From the NCBI GenBank assembly GCA_017506865.1, contig JAFCMP010000513.1, positions 310,001 through 374,000 of the forward strand: 64,000 nucleotides of DNA, read 5' to 3'. This DNA comes from Tribonema minus (lineage: Eukaryota > Sar > Xanthophyceae > Tribonematales > Tribonemataceae). This document shows positions 11,608 through 24,060 of the stretch, piece after piece. The stretch's first letter is position 1; every line of letters starts with the position of its first letter. The translations under genes were made by a program, and so were the position numbers. Below the pieces are notes generated by a model. The model was not told where the DNA came from. It ran no database searches and was given only the letters and a program-made list of their open reading frames with translations.

Positions 11608-13854
11608 GTGACCAAAGCGCACCCGGCACTGGTTTTGGGTCCAGAAGGCTGAGCATTAGACAAAATATGATACTGTTGATACATCTGAGCTGCCCTGACT
11701 ATTGTACAGTCGATAACAAACGATTTCAATTGAGGTAATTTTTTATTTGTCGACGATGTGAGCGTTGCCTTTGCCTTCAGGAAATCGTTTTGTCGCTATC
11801 GGCTCACCCTCACCCTATGGCTCTTGACTCCCTTTGCAGGCTCTCTACCGGCAGCAGCTTCCATGTGTTGTGTTTTAGGCTCCAGCGAAAACCTCAACAA
11901 CCGCGTTGAACTTTGAAACGAATAAACGACGCCGCATCTGTTCACAACGAGCGGTAGCTATCGTTGCCACCGGCTTTGCGCGCTGGAAGGCGAAATGGAT
12001 TGCAGCAGCCAACTGCAACCAGCCCTGAAGGGCGATGCCGTCATACAATTCCGTGAGCAAATGAACAAAGTCGAGTTTTTCAGACATCGACATCGTGAAG
12101 ACAGCTAGTGGCAGCATTACCTCGGCTATAGTCCGCTGTCAGACAGTGTGGCCATGATGAAGATCTGTATTCCCTATTCTGTGTTGCTTGCAGACTTGTT
12201 TTCATGCAGGCCCCAGGAAGTGTATGTTCGTGTGTTCCCAGGTTTGAATCCAATGCAGCAACCTTCGGTAGCAGTTTTCTGCTGCGCCTGAAAAGCGTGG
12301 ACACTGCTTCTGCAATGCAGCCCAGCATTCGCACGCTGCGCGTGTACGCCATGGCTCGCCCTGTGCCAGTGACGTGCTCAGGTCCGTGAGGATATTTGAA
12401 GCTTAATATTGCCTATTTGAGATCCAGCGTTGTGCAATACGTACGTCTAGCATCTGCTTTCCCCCACCTAAGCAGAACGCCGAGAGCATCGCAAACTCCT
12501 TAATCAATGGCTCGGTCTGCTTGCCCAGCTTTTCATATGCATCATGTCAACACAAAGACCCACTCAGTAGGCTACGACTTCAAGGTGACGGACCACCGGA
12601 CATGGTGTTTGCCCTTCGCGTCCTTGGACTCCCCCACTGTAGCTGCAATGTACAGTTACAAAACAGCGTAAAAAAACAAACAGTGGCCTGTTAACTACCT
12701 GCATACTGTCGTACTAATACGTCGGGACAAATGGCCCCCCTTTTGTGCGGCTTTGGTGCTGCACCGGTGCGGTAAACGCACCAAATTTGCAATGCTACGC
12801 TGCGGGCGCACCAAGACCCTCGATACAGTTGCTGGACGTCAGTGCGGTCTTCGTGGTACAGTACTGTACCGATGGCACACCGTGAGCCTACGCTCTCTGA
12901 GCACCATCGCCTGTGTCACCGGTATGCTTCATTGCAAATGTGACCTGCCACAGCTGAGCGCAAAAGTGGGTGCAAGCGGTGGCTGCTGTGCCTATTTGGG
13001 ATGCTGCCGCATGAAGCAACACCGGCTTTCCACACATCCAGCCTGATGTGCGAGCTGTGCCCGCTATCAGTAGGTCCAACCCGCGAGGGGGGCTTGGATA
13101 GCAATTGATTCATCAATTAGAGTAATCTGCATTTGATGCGTGTCTGTAGCTGGCGATGACGCTGTCAATCACTGCGTCCAGATGCACGGTGTGCTGCTTT
13201 CCATATCAGGTGTGTGCGCCTTCATGTAAATTTAGAAGGTGGCCCCAATTCTTTGTTGATCACAATAGAAGGTGCAATTCGCTGCGCACTTTGACATTTT
13301 TTAAGTGCTATGCTTATTTCATACGATAAATGAATAAAGGAGGCCAACACCATCCACGGTTTAAAGTCGTGCCCGCCCAATTACTGAGCTTGCACACCAG
13401 TCAGTACAGCTTTCAAGAGGACTGTTGCAGGTGTACAGCGAATACGTATCATTGCGCCGCACTCAGACAAATACTTGTGATCTCAGGTGACTTGCCAGCG
13501 GTTGAATTTTGCCACCGCCATCTGCGCCATACCACGCTGATTTGCAACTTGGCAGAGGAAGAAATGCATCTCCGCTGCAGCATATTCAGCAACGCTCTTG
13601 TGGTACTTCTGTTTCAATTTTCTTGCCCTACCACGTCACCAATGCTGTTCCAGTAAATGCGCCATAAAACAATGGGCTCAGCGTTACAAACACGCTGGCG
13701 GTGGCTGTGGCGAAGCTGGTGATGCTGGTGCTTTTTTAAGCTGAGCACCCCTGCTTACCACTGAACTTTGCACTGAATTCTCCCTCTTTTTTGCTGTCCG
13801 CCGCATATTCCTACTGATTTGCTGACACTGACTCTCCATGACGTCACGCTGCAG

Positions 13855-13925
13855 GTGCGCGACCACCACGCGCAGTGCACAGAGGAGCAGGCGCAGACGC
13901 TGCGCACGTTTGCGACGACTTGCAG
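13855..13925 (+). CDS. Candidate internal exon, unidentified
   Basis: Bounded by CACGCTGCAG and TGCAG|GTACTC, this 71-base segment reads VRDHHAQCTEEQAQTLRTFA then TTCR. Both splice sites are good and the peptide looks helical. A possible later exon (reading VCYSMLPEVDAK, from 14561) lies in the right arm of an inverted repeat. No family is recognised. Confidence 0.35.
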
Positions 13926-14004
13926 GTACTCAATCCACAAGGCTTGTACATGCACATGCATGCTTATGTAGATCTGTTGGAGCACATGGCAGTTACATGC
14001 TCAT

Positions 14005-14032
14005 TACTAGGGTTAGGGTTAACCCTAGGTAC
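14005..14032. repeat. Head-to-head telomere-like palindrome
   Basis: CTAGGGTTAGGGTTAACCCTAG reads as TTAGGG repeats running directly into CCCTAA, with almost perfect dyad symmetry. This is the arrangement left by fusion of two chromosome ends, but with fewer than two repeats per side it may be chance. Confidence 0.5.
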
Positions 14033-14061
14033 GTACTACTAGACAGACTACAATACATTCA

Positions 14062-14643
14062 CTTCTAGCAGCACACGACTGGCGACGGTCTTCTGTTGCA
14101 TTGGTCGCCTTGATGTCTACCTCTGCCGGTGTGGAACAACCAAGTAGTGAGCAACAGCTCTCTACGGTGCCACAAGATCCAGGCTCACTGTTGTTGTGAT
14201 GCAGGCACAAATTTTAACCGCCACTGCGAGAGATTGCCAAGCCGCCAGTTCAACCATGTTGGCTTAGTACCCATAAGTTGGTCAACCGCTCTGCTGAGGT
14301 GTGCTGCAGGGGCTGCTCTAGCCAGCAGATCATAGCCACGGGCTGTGTCAACTGAGACATAGCTCAGTGTACGGTTGGGACGTAGCGATCGGCGAAAGCT
14401 CAGCACTGACAAATACAGTGTGTGCAACATTGCAGGTATAGTTGACAACACCACTTGCATGGTTTCACGATGCAATCCAAAGAGGATGCTTTACCTTTGT
14501 GTCAGTGTTTTAGCTCAAACTTGTGACCTGATGCACCCTATAGAGTGCTGTTTCTCACAGGTCTGCTACTCCATGCTGCCAGAGGTAGATGCCAAGGTGA
14601 CCAATGTAACTGAAGACTGGTGCCGGTGGTGTACTGCTAGTAG
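14062..14643. repeat. Inverted repeat, arms about 120 bp, spacer about 340 bp
   Basis: The left arm (14062-14180), read on the minus strand, matches the right arm (14518-14643) read on the plus strand. Shared blocks include GCAGAGGTAGA versus CCAGAGGTAGA, AAGGCGACCAATG versus AAGGTGACCAATG, and GTGTGCTGCTAG versus GTGTACTGCTAG. Similarity is roughly 70-80 percent by eye. Both arms can read EVD-K-TN-TED, so one may be an inverted copy of a coding exon. A foldback transposon is the alternative. Confidence 0.55.
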
Positions 14644-17404
14644 GCCGTTCCACCGGCGAATGCTACTGCTGTAACCGTCAATCATGCAAGCGGGTTAATG
14701 AGCATGTGATTGTCATATGCTCCAACAGGCATGTTGAGTCAGTGCAGCTCAACGGCTCGTGCGCATGAAACTGCATAGCGTGCGCACACAGTTCAACTAT
14801 AAGAATCAAGCCTCAGCATTACCCAAACCCTCATTTCCACCTCCAATCATTAACCCTTGATGCCCAATGCCAGTGATCACGCCAGCGAATGCCTTGGTTT
14901 GCACTATGGCACCGCATATTGCTGTGTGCTGACATGTGAAGAACGATGTTGGTGTAGGTGGTGAGGAAGCGTGACGCACTTTTCATGCGCCATCATTGAT
15001 TGCGGTGCACATGGAACTGAACTTTGCATCCCTCCACATTTCTCAACGCCAATTGCTGGTTGATGCGTTGCCGCGTACGCAGACTGATCGCGATCAGCAG
15101 CACATGCAGCGGGCGGACATACGCGACACCAGCTGCTTCCCTGGAAAGCGGATTAGCGTGCCGGCACTAAGCTACGGCTGGTGGCGCTGTGCTGCACAAT
15201 GCTTGCTGACATGCACGCAGCGCTCCTGCTCAACGGGGCGCGCGCCGGACTCTTCTTCCGCACTGGGCCACCCCTTGGCGTCGGCTGTGCTGTAACTTAT
15301 GTTCAGGGCGCGGGGCGTAGTATTCCGTGGCGGCAGCAGCAGCGGGCGTGCGGGCATACCCGGCGGCGGCGCGGCGCCCGCGTCCGTGGCGTCGCTGCTC
15401 AACGAGCTGGGACGACAGCAGCAGTTCATGGAAACAGTGTAGCGCAGGTGCTGCGGTGTGCTGAGGTGCGGCTCTCTGCACTGGTCAGCTGCATGCCTGC
15501 CGTGCGCGCAGAGCAGCTTGGCAGCACCGCCACTGCCATGGCTGCAGCAGCGGCGGCACCAGCACCGGCGGCGGCGGCGATGCAGACCACAGTGAAGAAG
15601 AGGGTGATATGGCGCTAGTACCAGCAGCAGCAGCAGCGGCGGCGGTGGTAGCGGCGGCGGCAAGCATCACCGGCCTTGGCCACTCGCCGCTGCTGCTCGA
15701 GCATTGAGTTTGACGGCAAGGAGGGCCACGACACCGGTGCAGCAGCGGCGGTGGCGGCGGCGGCGGGCGTCGCCAGCCTCGGCCACACACCGCTGCTGCT
15801 CATTGCCTGCGACAGCAAGGAGGGCTATGACGCAGGTCCAGCTCTAGAGTCCTTCAGCCTTGTGCGCGGTGACTTGCAGGCGGAGGGGCTGGGGAGTTCA
15901 AGTTGACACAGCGATGCACACTGACTGCGTAGCTGCAAGGCGATGCTCGGCGGCGGTGGTGGTGGCAGCGGCGGCGATGACGCAGCACTGGTGCACGGCC
16001 TTGAGCATCAGCACTGGGCCTGTGACGGCGGCAGGCAGAGCACTGGCGCATGGGTGTGAGCGCCGGCATCATCGTGTGCTGCCGTGGCTAGATGGCAGGA
16101 ATTGCCGCAGGTGGCATTGCTCATGGAGAAGCTTTTTAAACTTTGATGATGCGCTTCGCCGCGTTCTTCAGCTTCGTTACGGGCTTGCCGCACGCTGCAG
16201 CACTGCGACCGGTTTCGCCACGGCAGACAAGTCCATATGGGCAGCGCTTTCGCCGAGTCGTTAGCGCGTGCATTAAAATTGTTGTAGCCATTGAATAGCA
16301 TGGCCTGTGTTTTTTGCTTTTGTGTCCGGTGTGGCATCATGTGTTTGGTGATTGCGCGAGTGCTGCACACTAGTCGAACCTGAGAATGTCTCATGGGGGC
16401 GTCGCTGCATGACATGCCGCAATGTACAAAGCGTGACATCAGTGAGTCACTGTGCACCTGCTAGACTAAGTGTGTCTCATCGACAGTACTACTAGTAGCC
16501 CAAACAGTCACATCGGATGCTGACTTTGCGCGACTCAGTGGTTGTTCTGTCCCCAACAACTGCGATGGATTCATAAAACATTCGATAAAGTTGGCCGGTG
16601 CCGTACGCGTTGTCACTTCGCTGTTGCGTGTGGCAGGAGGTCAAGGATGTCTGCCAGAGGCCTCTGCGAATGGCTGCATGCGAAGACGGCCACCAATGGC
16701 GAGATGGCCCAAGAGGTGGGCGCTGTTGTACAGCTATGCAATGCCATATGTCCCTTAACATATGCACCGTGTGACAAGCAGCGCCGCGGCATTAATGATG
16801 AGCATCACCGTGACACATGCTGTGAGCACTGCTGCGTGATGCAACCACATGCGGTTTTGAGGCATGCAGGGGCAGGGTTCGGGTTACTAGTAGGGTTAGG
16901 CGGCTTCAAGTTACGAGTACCTTGAGCACCACTCAGCCTGAGTCTGCGGTGCAGAATCATCATGTGAGAGCTGCTGAGTGCTGCTGAGTTGCGTAGTACA
17001 TACTATCATAGTTTCTGTAGCACTTGTCCTACTAGTAACTGCAGTTCATGCGGACATCGGTTATGACAGGAGGTGTGCACTGCGCGATGTCGGCAAATTT
17101 CTGCGTACATGGCAGACAGGAGCAGCAAGCAAAAGTTTACTTAACGTGCCGAATCACTGTGATGCGAGGAAATGAGCACTGCCATGCGGCAAATTTGAAA
17201 ATTCGGTGCACCTCAAAGTTTCGTGTCGATTCAATATGAGCTGTTACCGCGCACGTCAGTGTCCCCGGACTCCGGATAAGTGTTGCTGCAGGTGGCGTCT
17301 GTCCTGCAGGCATCTGTCGTGCTTAAACAAACACCAGGTCCTATTCAAGTTGAGGTTATGCTCAAGTTCATGTTCAACATCATGATGATCAGGAAAAAAA
17401 CATG
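14644..17404. other. Gene-poor stretch with GC-rich triplet-repeat section
   Basis: Between about 15.3 and 16.1 kb the sequence is GC-rich with GCG/CAG triplet runs. These give long chance frames of poly-Ala, poly-Arg and poly-Pro on both strands. A sub-repeat of roughly 105 bp recurs at about 15.66 and 15.77 kb, both containing GGCCAC and CCGCTGCTGCTC, then GGCAAGGAGGGC or AGCAAGGAGGGC. One minus-strand frame ending near 15172 (NISYSTADAKGWPSAEEES) looks somewhat coding, but no model could be built. Confidence 0.4.
16632..16714 (+). CDS. Candidate exon, unidentified
   Basis: Between GTGTGGCAG (acceptor) and CAAGAG|GTGGGC (donor) one frame reads RMSARGLCEWLHAKTATNG then EMAQE. The splice context is fair. 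No homologue comes to mind and no neighbouring exon was placed. Confidence 0.25.
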
Positions 17405-17660
17405 CTCTATCAGGTGCCTGATGGGCGCCTGATGGGCGCCTGCCTCAATCAGGCGCCCGATGGGCGCCCGTCAGGTCAGCAAGCCAGATGGGCGCCTGAT
17501 TGGGCGATCAGGCGCCTGATGGCACATGTACCCGTCAGGCGCCCATCGGGCACCCATTCAGGTGCCCATTGGGTGCCCATCAGGCACATGGGTATACGCC
17601 TGTCATGCACCCATCAGGCACCCATACTGTTGCCGTCATGTGCCCAACGGGCACCTATGG
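17405..17660. repeat. GGCGCC-centred palindromic minisatellite
   Basis: About 20 variants of an 11-12 base motif, GATGGGCGCCTG in the left half and its complement CAGGCGCCCATC in the right half, with decaying forms (GGGCACCCATC) further right. The left and right halves are mutually complementary, so the block could fold into a long hairpin. A smaller patch of the same motif (GGGCGCCCAATGGGCCC) lies at 28,141-28,200. Confidence 0.8.
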
Positions 17661-19430
17661 ACATATGTACTGTGCTCATGCCTATGATACTGGCTAAACA
17701 TGCAGAGCCATGTGGTACATGCATGTGCAGTGCTACCATTGTATACACAACAACCAGTATCACCACTGGCAAGATGTGTGCATAACCAAGAAGCTCAACA
17801 TAGTCAAGCACAGGCAGACAGATTGTGACTCACGACACCACCACATGCAGATGCATCACACATCGTTTTGAGTGCTATCTTATTATGTGTGTGCAGCAAA
17901 AGCATTGCACACGTGTACACTCAGTCCACTTCCGTAGTTGTGGAGCCATACCCCACATGCAAGAGCACCTTTGACCTCCCAACATCATGAACTCCTGTTC
18001 ATACGGTCCTGCTTGCTAAGTGCATGAGAAATGAAAAGCACGCGCATGTGCAAACTTAGCCGTCGCCCAGCCCCCCCCCCCCGCAAATCTCAGGAGTCGT
18101 CCATCTTGAAGTCAATCGTACTCACGCTCAAAAGGCTAAGGTTGCATTATGGGCACTGATGACCGCATCCCTCCGTGACCTGACCTGTAACCTTTCCCTT
18201 CTGACCCATTGTCACTAAGCTTCCTCTCCGCATTGGTGTCGCTCATGGCCACTGCTCCGCTGCGCCTCATTGTCGCCATTCCCACCGCTCCGCTGCGCCT
18301 CAGTGTCACCAACCCCACTGGCACCTGGCCTCTGAGTGACCATCTGCTGCGATGAAGATATGTGCCTGGCAGTGGTCTTCTTGGAATTGAGCTGCTGACG
18401 GCGCTTGAGCTCCAGTGCCACAGACGCCTTGTGTAGCGAAAGCAAGGAGCTGATGTGCCTGGGCTGGTTCCCTGTCCAGCATGCCCACCATCCTGATGGC
18501 CTGTTCAACAAGCATCACAGCATCAACGGTGACATCAATGCAAGACTCGCTGACAGCCTCACTGAAAGAGAAGAGAGTAGAAGGCTATCACACAGTGCAG
18601 AATGACAGAGACTCTGAGTCCGTAAAGACAGCAATGGCCTCAGCATTTGTGTCGAGATCATGCCATGAGATGCTGCAGCATGCTGTACTAATGGCAGTGT
18701 CAGCCTGACTCCGACTTGCTCGAGTGTCACACGGCATGCCAATGCTGATGGCATTCTGCACGCGTGATGCAGAGCAACATACACATTGTATACAAGTTGC
18801 TTTGCGTCACATCTGCGTATTGCTCCGCATGTGCAGTGTCGAAGAGACATGGGGTGCACTTGATACTGGTAGTTTCTGGCTGGCATGGTAAGCCACCGGG
18901 GGGTGACTTCGACAAGTGATTGAGGACCAAGTTGAACAGGAGAAAGTGGTCGGACCTGCATATGGCAGTGGCACAGTGGAACATGCATGATGGTCGACGA
19001 GACGACAGCCAAGCCAGTGAACTTCAATGCGCTGAACTTCAATCTGCTCCGCATGACAGTTTCGAGCTAGTATGTGCCAGCAGCCGTTGAAGTTTTTCAG
19101 CATCTGTGTGTAAAGTCCCGGCTTGTACATCAACCGTTGACGGCTACGCTTTTGAGAGTTTTCAATGCTGATAAGATATTGATTGTGCACTTCAAGTTAG
19201 TTAGTCAGTATATCATGTCACTCATCGCGCAGCAGCAACTTGAGTCACAATCAATCTGTGTTCTGCAACAACACAATCCAATTATGCGATCAAATGAATC
19301 GAAGGAACTTGGAAAGCACAGGATTCTTGGCAGTTTGTGTTATATATATGGTTGGCGCTGCTGCCTGCTGGCCGTTGCAGGCACGCTGCATTCCAATAAT
19401 AGAAGGCCACGCACACGCGCGCGTACTCAC
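17661..19430. other. Stretch with one candidate minus-strand exon
   Basis: Apart from the candidate exon ending at 18561 (listed separately), I see no gene. There is a C-tract at 18,070-18,083 and a local repeat of TCCGCTGCGCCTCA near 18.26-18.30 kb. Confidence 0.4.
18218..18561 (-). CDS. Candidate exon(s), unidentified, helical
   Basis: After CTCTTTCAG (acceptor at 18562) the minus strand reads EAVSESCIDVTVDAVMLVEQ, then AIRMVGMLDREPAQAHQLLA. A second frame continues with KASVALELKRRQQLNSKKTT and an acidic/Gln-rich tail up to a stop near 18.22 kb. Both halves look coding but lie in different frames, so either a splice or a frameshift separates them. The family is not recognised; helices and a polar tail are all that can be said. 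Confidence 0.35.
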
Positions 19431-19715
19431 CACGCTCATGCGGTCCAGGCGGTCCATGCAGTTGGTACCCACGACGCCGAAATGTCGCACATTCGCCCGA
19501 TCACCAGGACCCCGTGCTCGCCCACCGCCGCGTCCACCTCCGCCATGAGCTTGTCGAGGTTCGCCCACCCGCCCTCGCCGCGGAAGTCGAACCACACATG
19601 CTGCAGCCTGCTGAGCGCTTCAGGGGGGTGCGGCCAGCCCGCGTCGCCGCCGCCGCTGCCGCTGCAGCTCTCGCGCAGCTGCTGCAGCGCGCGCCTGAAC
19701 GCCTCGCCTGCGCGC
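19431..19715 (-). pseudogene. SAC1-type phosphoinositide phosphatase fragment, damaged or highly diverged
   Basis: The minus strand reads LQHVWFDFRGEGGWANLDKL then MAEVDAAVGEHG, like the SAC-domain block around FDFH. It is followed by FGVVGTNCMDRLDRMS, which corresponds to the catalytic loop RTNC(V/I/M)DCLDRTN, and a good donor (GTG|GTGAGT). The CX5R spacing is kept. The flanking Arg, the second Cys and the Thr after the Arg are replaced (G, R and M). The two blocks lie in frames offset by one base with no room for an intron. I read this as a decayed copy. A sequencing error plus real divergence is the alternative. No other SAC exons were found nearby. Confidence 0.55.
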
Positions 19716-19849
19716 AGAGAGTCGGTGCCAGCGGCCGCTGTGCTTCGGTTGCCAAGCCCGTGGGCATGTGAACACACGCGTAGACAACACAGGAGGAGGC
19801 TATGCAGGTCCTGGCCCCGAGTCGCCGCAGTGCGCAGCGCATGCACCGC

Positions 19850-21768
19850 GACCGGCCGTCGATCGCAACCTCAACTCCCCGCATGAACTTGAGCCTGCTC
19901 CACCCCGCAGCATTCAGTAACGCAGGTGACGCAGGGTGCCACAAGACTCGTACACGCAGTAATGTACGCCTCTGTGCTACGAGACCTGCTGACGGACGGA
20001 GTCACATGCGCGGCCTCGCAGGTCTTTCTGCTCGGGCGCTGCCGCCCTTGCAGGTTTGACTACCACCAGCTTTTCCCTTGGCTTCAAGTAAATTGCCGCA
20101 AAATTCTGAGCACAGGAGTCCGGGTGCCTGAACTCTTGAACAATCAGTTTGATGCTCTTTGTTAACTTGAAGTTTAAGACCCTTTCTGCACCACGGCCAA
20201 GGCATTCAGCAAAATATCAGCATTGCGGGCGCGCCGCTGCGCAGGATACCGCTTGTATTCACCAGCAAACGTACATGTAGTTTATTGTGATGACGCATGT
20301 GCTCAGTCCGTCTTCAGCTAATGAAGTGGTGAATGTAATTGTTTAACATTTGCGAACTCCAAACAGGTTGCCACTACACGGTATCTCGGTCAAACTCTGC
20401 GAATCCGTCGCCTGATGCATTATGTATCTATCATTTGGCTGCCCCTTACATCATGTGAGACACTTGCCTGTGCTCCAGAATATGTTAATAAAACCAGAAT
20501 ATGTTAATAAAACCTTGAATTAGTTGTGAAGGTTACGTGATGGAAGGCTCAACTGGGCTTAATAAACATGTGGCACTCAGCGTTCGGCTTGTACTGCATC
20601 TGCATGATCACATCCACTGGTGGACTCAAGTCAGTCTGCTGCGTGAGCCATAAACTTGAAGTCAGGTTTCAGTAACTGTCTTCTCAAACATGAATCATGT
20701 AAGAGTACACGCGTTGTCTGCTGTGTCACCTGCACCGAATCAGACGAGCATTTCTTCCAAACCTGAGTCACTCGTTAACGGATAAGGCATTCCACCAAAG
20801 TGCACAATGGTGAGGTGCCTACAACACTGGGCTGTCAGAAACACACAATTGTTAGTGGTATATTAGAGGACCTTGATCGCGTTATGTCATGGCAAACACA
20901 CCGTCGCTGGCAGCCTAGAGGGAGCAGCTTGAATGTACATGTTGTTTAGATGTACTGATTGTAATTCAGTAAAATGAGGATATTGTAAAAAGGTATGTTA
21001 AACAAGTCAGAACCAGGGACATACCTGGGTATCATTGATGTCATATTGTGTCCAGCTTTGTAAGGTCCGAGGAGGACTGCTTTGCCCCACCGCTTCCAAA
21101 TCGCTCACGCTAGCCAACCCCCAGCTGATGCTCTCTTCAAAATGCGCCTGGACACATCTGTAGCAGTGTCAATGAGAGCAGCACCGGATGTATCAAGTTT
21201 GTGGCCATGGATCATCGCAGAATCATGTGGGCAGGACGACTCATGCCCGAGCAGGTTTTGCAGCTGCTGTCAGGCGCTGCCAGCTGATTGAAACATCGCA
21301 GTCTCAGAATAGCATTTTTATACAGAGTGCGACAACACTACATGCTTGAGTGGGCCTGAGGTGAGACTTTGGGCAACGCCATGTTGCTAGCGTCCACGTT
21401 GTGCTGCTTCAGTGAAAATAATCACTACGGTCATGTAAGCATCTCAGCTGCAGCGTACGCAGCATGCTGGCCGTAAGCACCACTGCAAGCATGAAGATCA
21501 GTTCTATATGCCAACGGATGCTTCTTTCAGTTGCAAACGTTCAGAGCGACTTGAAGTGGCGGTTAATGATCCCACTCAGCAGTTATTGCGTTTATATGGA
21601 AGCAAGTGTTATGAGTAGGATGGATTTGATGCTTAGACAATGTTGTATCTAAAAGTGCACTGGCTTGCAAAAATGCAAATGATCAAACTGAGGCCAACCC
21701 TTACCGACCGCCGCGGGGTACTTCAAGCCCTAAACCCTTCATGACTGGTACTCGTTGAACAAGCAGCT
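19850..21768. other. Stretch without recognisable genes
   Basis: Nothing coding is seen. A 20-base tandem duplication (CCAGAATATGTTAATAAAA x 2) lies at 20,476-20,515 and supplies two AATAAA signals on the plus strand. Confidence 0.5.
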
Positions 21769-24060
21769 TGTACGGCGGACAAGCTGGCAATTGATGAAGC
21801 CTAGATATGTATGAAACTTGCGGGGCAACTGGCGCCGGCGCAGCGCCTCATGGCACATGCACTTGACTCAACAGAGTACCCAATGGCGCGGGTAGTTCAA
21901 CCCCCGAGCTGTCGTGACCGGTGCTCACTGCCTCACGATCACGCAGCTTGTGTCGCGAACAAGTTGGGATTGGATGCAGCTTACATGTGTATGAAACTTC
22001 CGTGGCAACTGACGCCAGAGCAAAACCTCATGGTACATGTATTTCACTCAGCAGAGTACCGAACGGCGCGGGAACTGCAAGCCCTACCCTGTGGTGACCG
22101 GTGCTAACCGCTGATGACAACGCAGCTTGTGCCGCAAACATATTGGGAATTCATGAAGCCTACATATGTATGAAACTGACATGGTATCTTGTGCACAGCG
22201 CTAAACCTCCGAGACTGAGTCATGGCCTGCGTACTTCACTCAGCTGAGCCCCGTCTAGGTTCGCACTTCAACTCTGACCTGTTGTGATTTCTGCTGACAG
22301 CTTATGACCACGGAGCTTGTACGGCGGACAAGCTGGCAATTGATGAAGCCTAGATATTTATGAATCTTACGGGGCAGCTGGCGCCGCCGCAGCGCCTCAT
22401 GGCACATGCACTTGACTCAACAGAGTACCCAATGGCGCGGGTAGTTCAACCCCCGAGCTGTCGTGACCGGTGCTCACTGCCTCACGATCACGCAGCTTGT
22501 GTCGCGAACAAGTTGGGATTGAATGCAGCTTACATATGTATGAAACTTCCGTGGCAACTGACGCCAGAGCAAAACCTCATGGTACATGTATTTCACTCAG
22601 CAGAGTACCGAACGGCGCGGGAACTGCAAGCCCTACCCTGTGGTGACCGGTGCTAACCGCTGATGACCACGCAGCTTGTGCCGCAAACATATTGGGAGTT
22701 CATGAAGCCTACATATGTATGAAACTGACATGGTATCTTGTGCACAGCGCTAAACCTCATGGCCTGCGTACTTCACTCAGCTGAGCCCCGTCTAGGTTCG
22801 CACTTCAACTCTGACCTGTTGTGATTTCTGCTGACAGCTTATGACCACGGAGCTTGTACGGCGGACAAGCTGGCAATTGATGAAGCCTAGATATGTATGA
22901 AACTTACGGGGCAACTGGCGCCGCCGCAGCGCCTCATGGCACATGCACTTGACTCAACAGAGTACCCAATGGCGTGGGTAGTTCAAGCCCTACCCTGTCT
23001 TGATCGGTGCTCACTGCCTCACGATCACGCAGCTTGTGTCGCGAACAAGTTGGGAATTAGTGAAGCCTAGATATGTATGAAACTTGCAGGGCAACTGACG
23101 TCAGAGCAAAACCTTGTACATGCGTTTCACTCAGCATTAGTACCCAACGGGGGGGGGGGCTCCATGCCCTATCTGTCGCGATCGGTGCTGACTGCTGATG
23201 ACCACGGAGCTTGTGCGGCGAACAAGTTGGCAATTACTGAAGCCTAGATATGTGTAAGACTTGCGGGGCAACTGGCGCCGCCGCTGCACCTCATGGTGCA
23301 TGCATTTTACTCAGCAGTGTACCTAACGGCGGGGGGTACCTGAACACCTACCCTTTCGTGATAGTTGCTGACTGCTTGTGACCACGCACCGTGTGCGGCG
23401 AACAAGTTGGGAATTAATGAAGCCTAGATATGTATAAAACTTGTGGGGCAACTGGCGCCGGCGCTGCACCTCATGGTGCATGCATTTCACTCAGCAGTGT
23501 ACCCAACGGCGCGGGAACTTCAAGCCCTACCCTCCTGTCATGATCGGTGCTGACTGCTTATGACCACGGAGGTAGTGCGGCCAACAAGTCAGCAATTAAT
23601 GAAGCCCACATATGTATGAAACTTGTCTGGCAACTGCTTCAAGCACAAAACCCCATAGCACATGCACCTAACTCAACAGAGTACCGAACGGCGCGGGGTG
23701 CATCAAGCCCTAACCTGTCGTGAGCGGTGCTGACAGCTGATGATCACGCAGCTTGTGCCGCGAACAAGTTGGGGATTGATGAAGCCTAGATATGTATGAA
23801 ACTTGCGGGGCAACTGGCGCCGGCGCAGCACCTCATTATACATGTATTTCACTAAGCAGAGTACCCAACGGCGCGGCGTTCCTCAGCCCTACCCTGTCGT
23901 GATCGGTGCTGACAGCTTATGACCACGGAGCGTGTGCGGCAAACAAGAAGGCAATTAATGAAGCCCACATATGTATAAGACTTGCGTCGCAACTGTCGCT
24001 GGCGTCGAGCCTCGCGGCACGTGCACTTCACTGACCTGAGCCCATGACTGTTTCCGATAT
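21769..24060. repeat. Satellite array, about 13 monomers of about 179 bp with a trimeric higher-order repeat
   Basis: Monomers start near 21769, 21948, 22127, 22318, 22497, 22676, 22853, 23033, 23210, 23390, 23573, 23752 and 23931, so spacing is mostly 177-183. Landmarks in each are CTTGTGCGGCGAACAAG, GAAGCCTAGATATGTATGAA, GGGGCAACTGGCGCC, CACTCAGCAGAGTACCCAA and GTGATCGGTGCTGAC. Monomers 1-3 recur almost unchanged as monomers 4-6, a higher-order unit of about 549 bp. Later monomers are more diverged. A 98-codon frame crosses two monomers in both trimers (21811-22107 and 22360-22656) but is not maintained elsewhere, so I do not call it a gene. The length is close to nucleosomal, as in many centromeric satellites. 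Confidence 0.9.

Larger units (their letters stand above)
9796..13854. other. Gene-poor stretch
   Basis: No gene family is recognisable on either strand. Open frames are short and unsupported except one candidate exon at 11499-11607. A telomere-like patch lies near 10.17-10.21 kb. The rest is unique-looking sequence with no visible structure. Confidence 0.5.

Noticed and set aside
15172-15906. Frames suggesting ankyrin-like words (SLGHTPLLLI) and Pro-rich proteins
   Set aside because: Lies in GC-rich triplet and about 105-bp sub-repeats; frames are interrupted and the ankyrin consensus is not met.
21811-22656. Two near-identical 98-codon frames with a repeated C-DRC ending inside the satellite
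   Set aside because: They follow from satellite monomers of about 180 bp staying in frame across two units. Other monomers do not keep the frame and there is no start context or splice signal.
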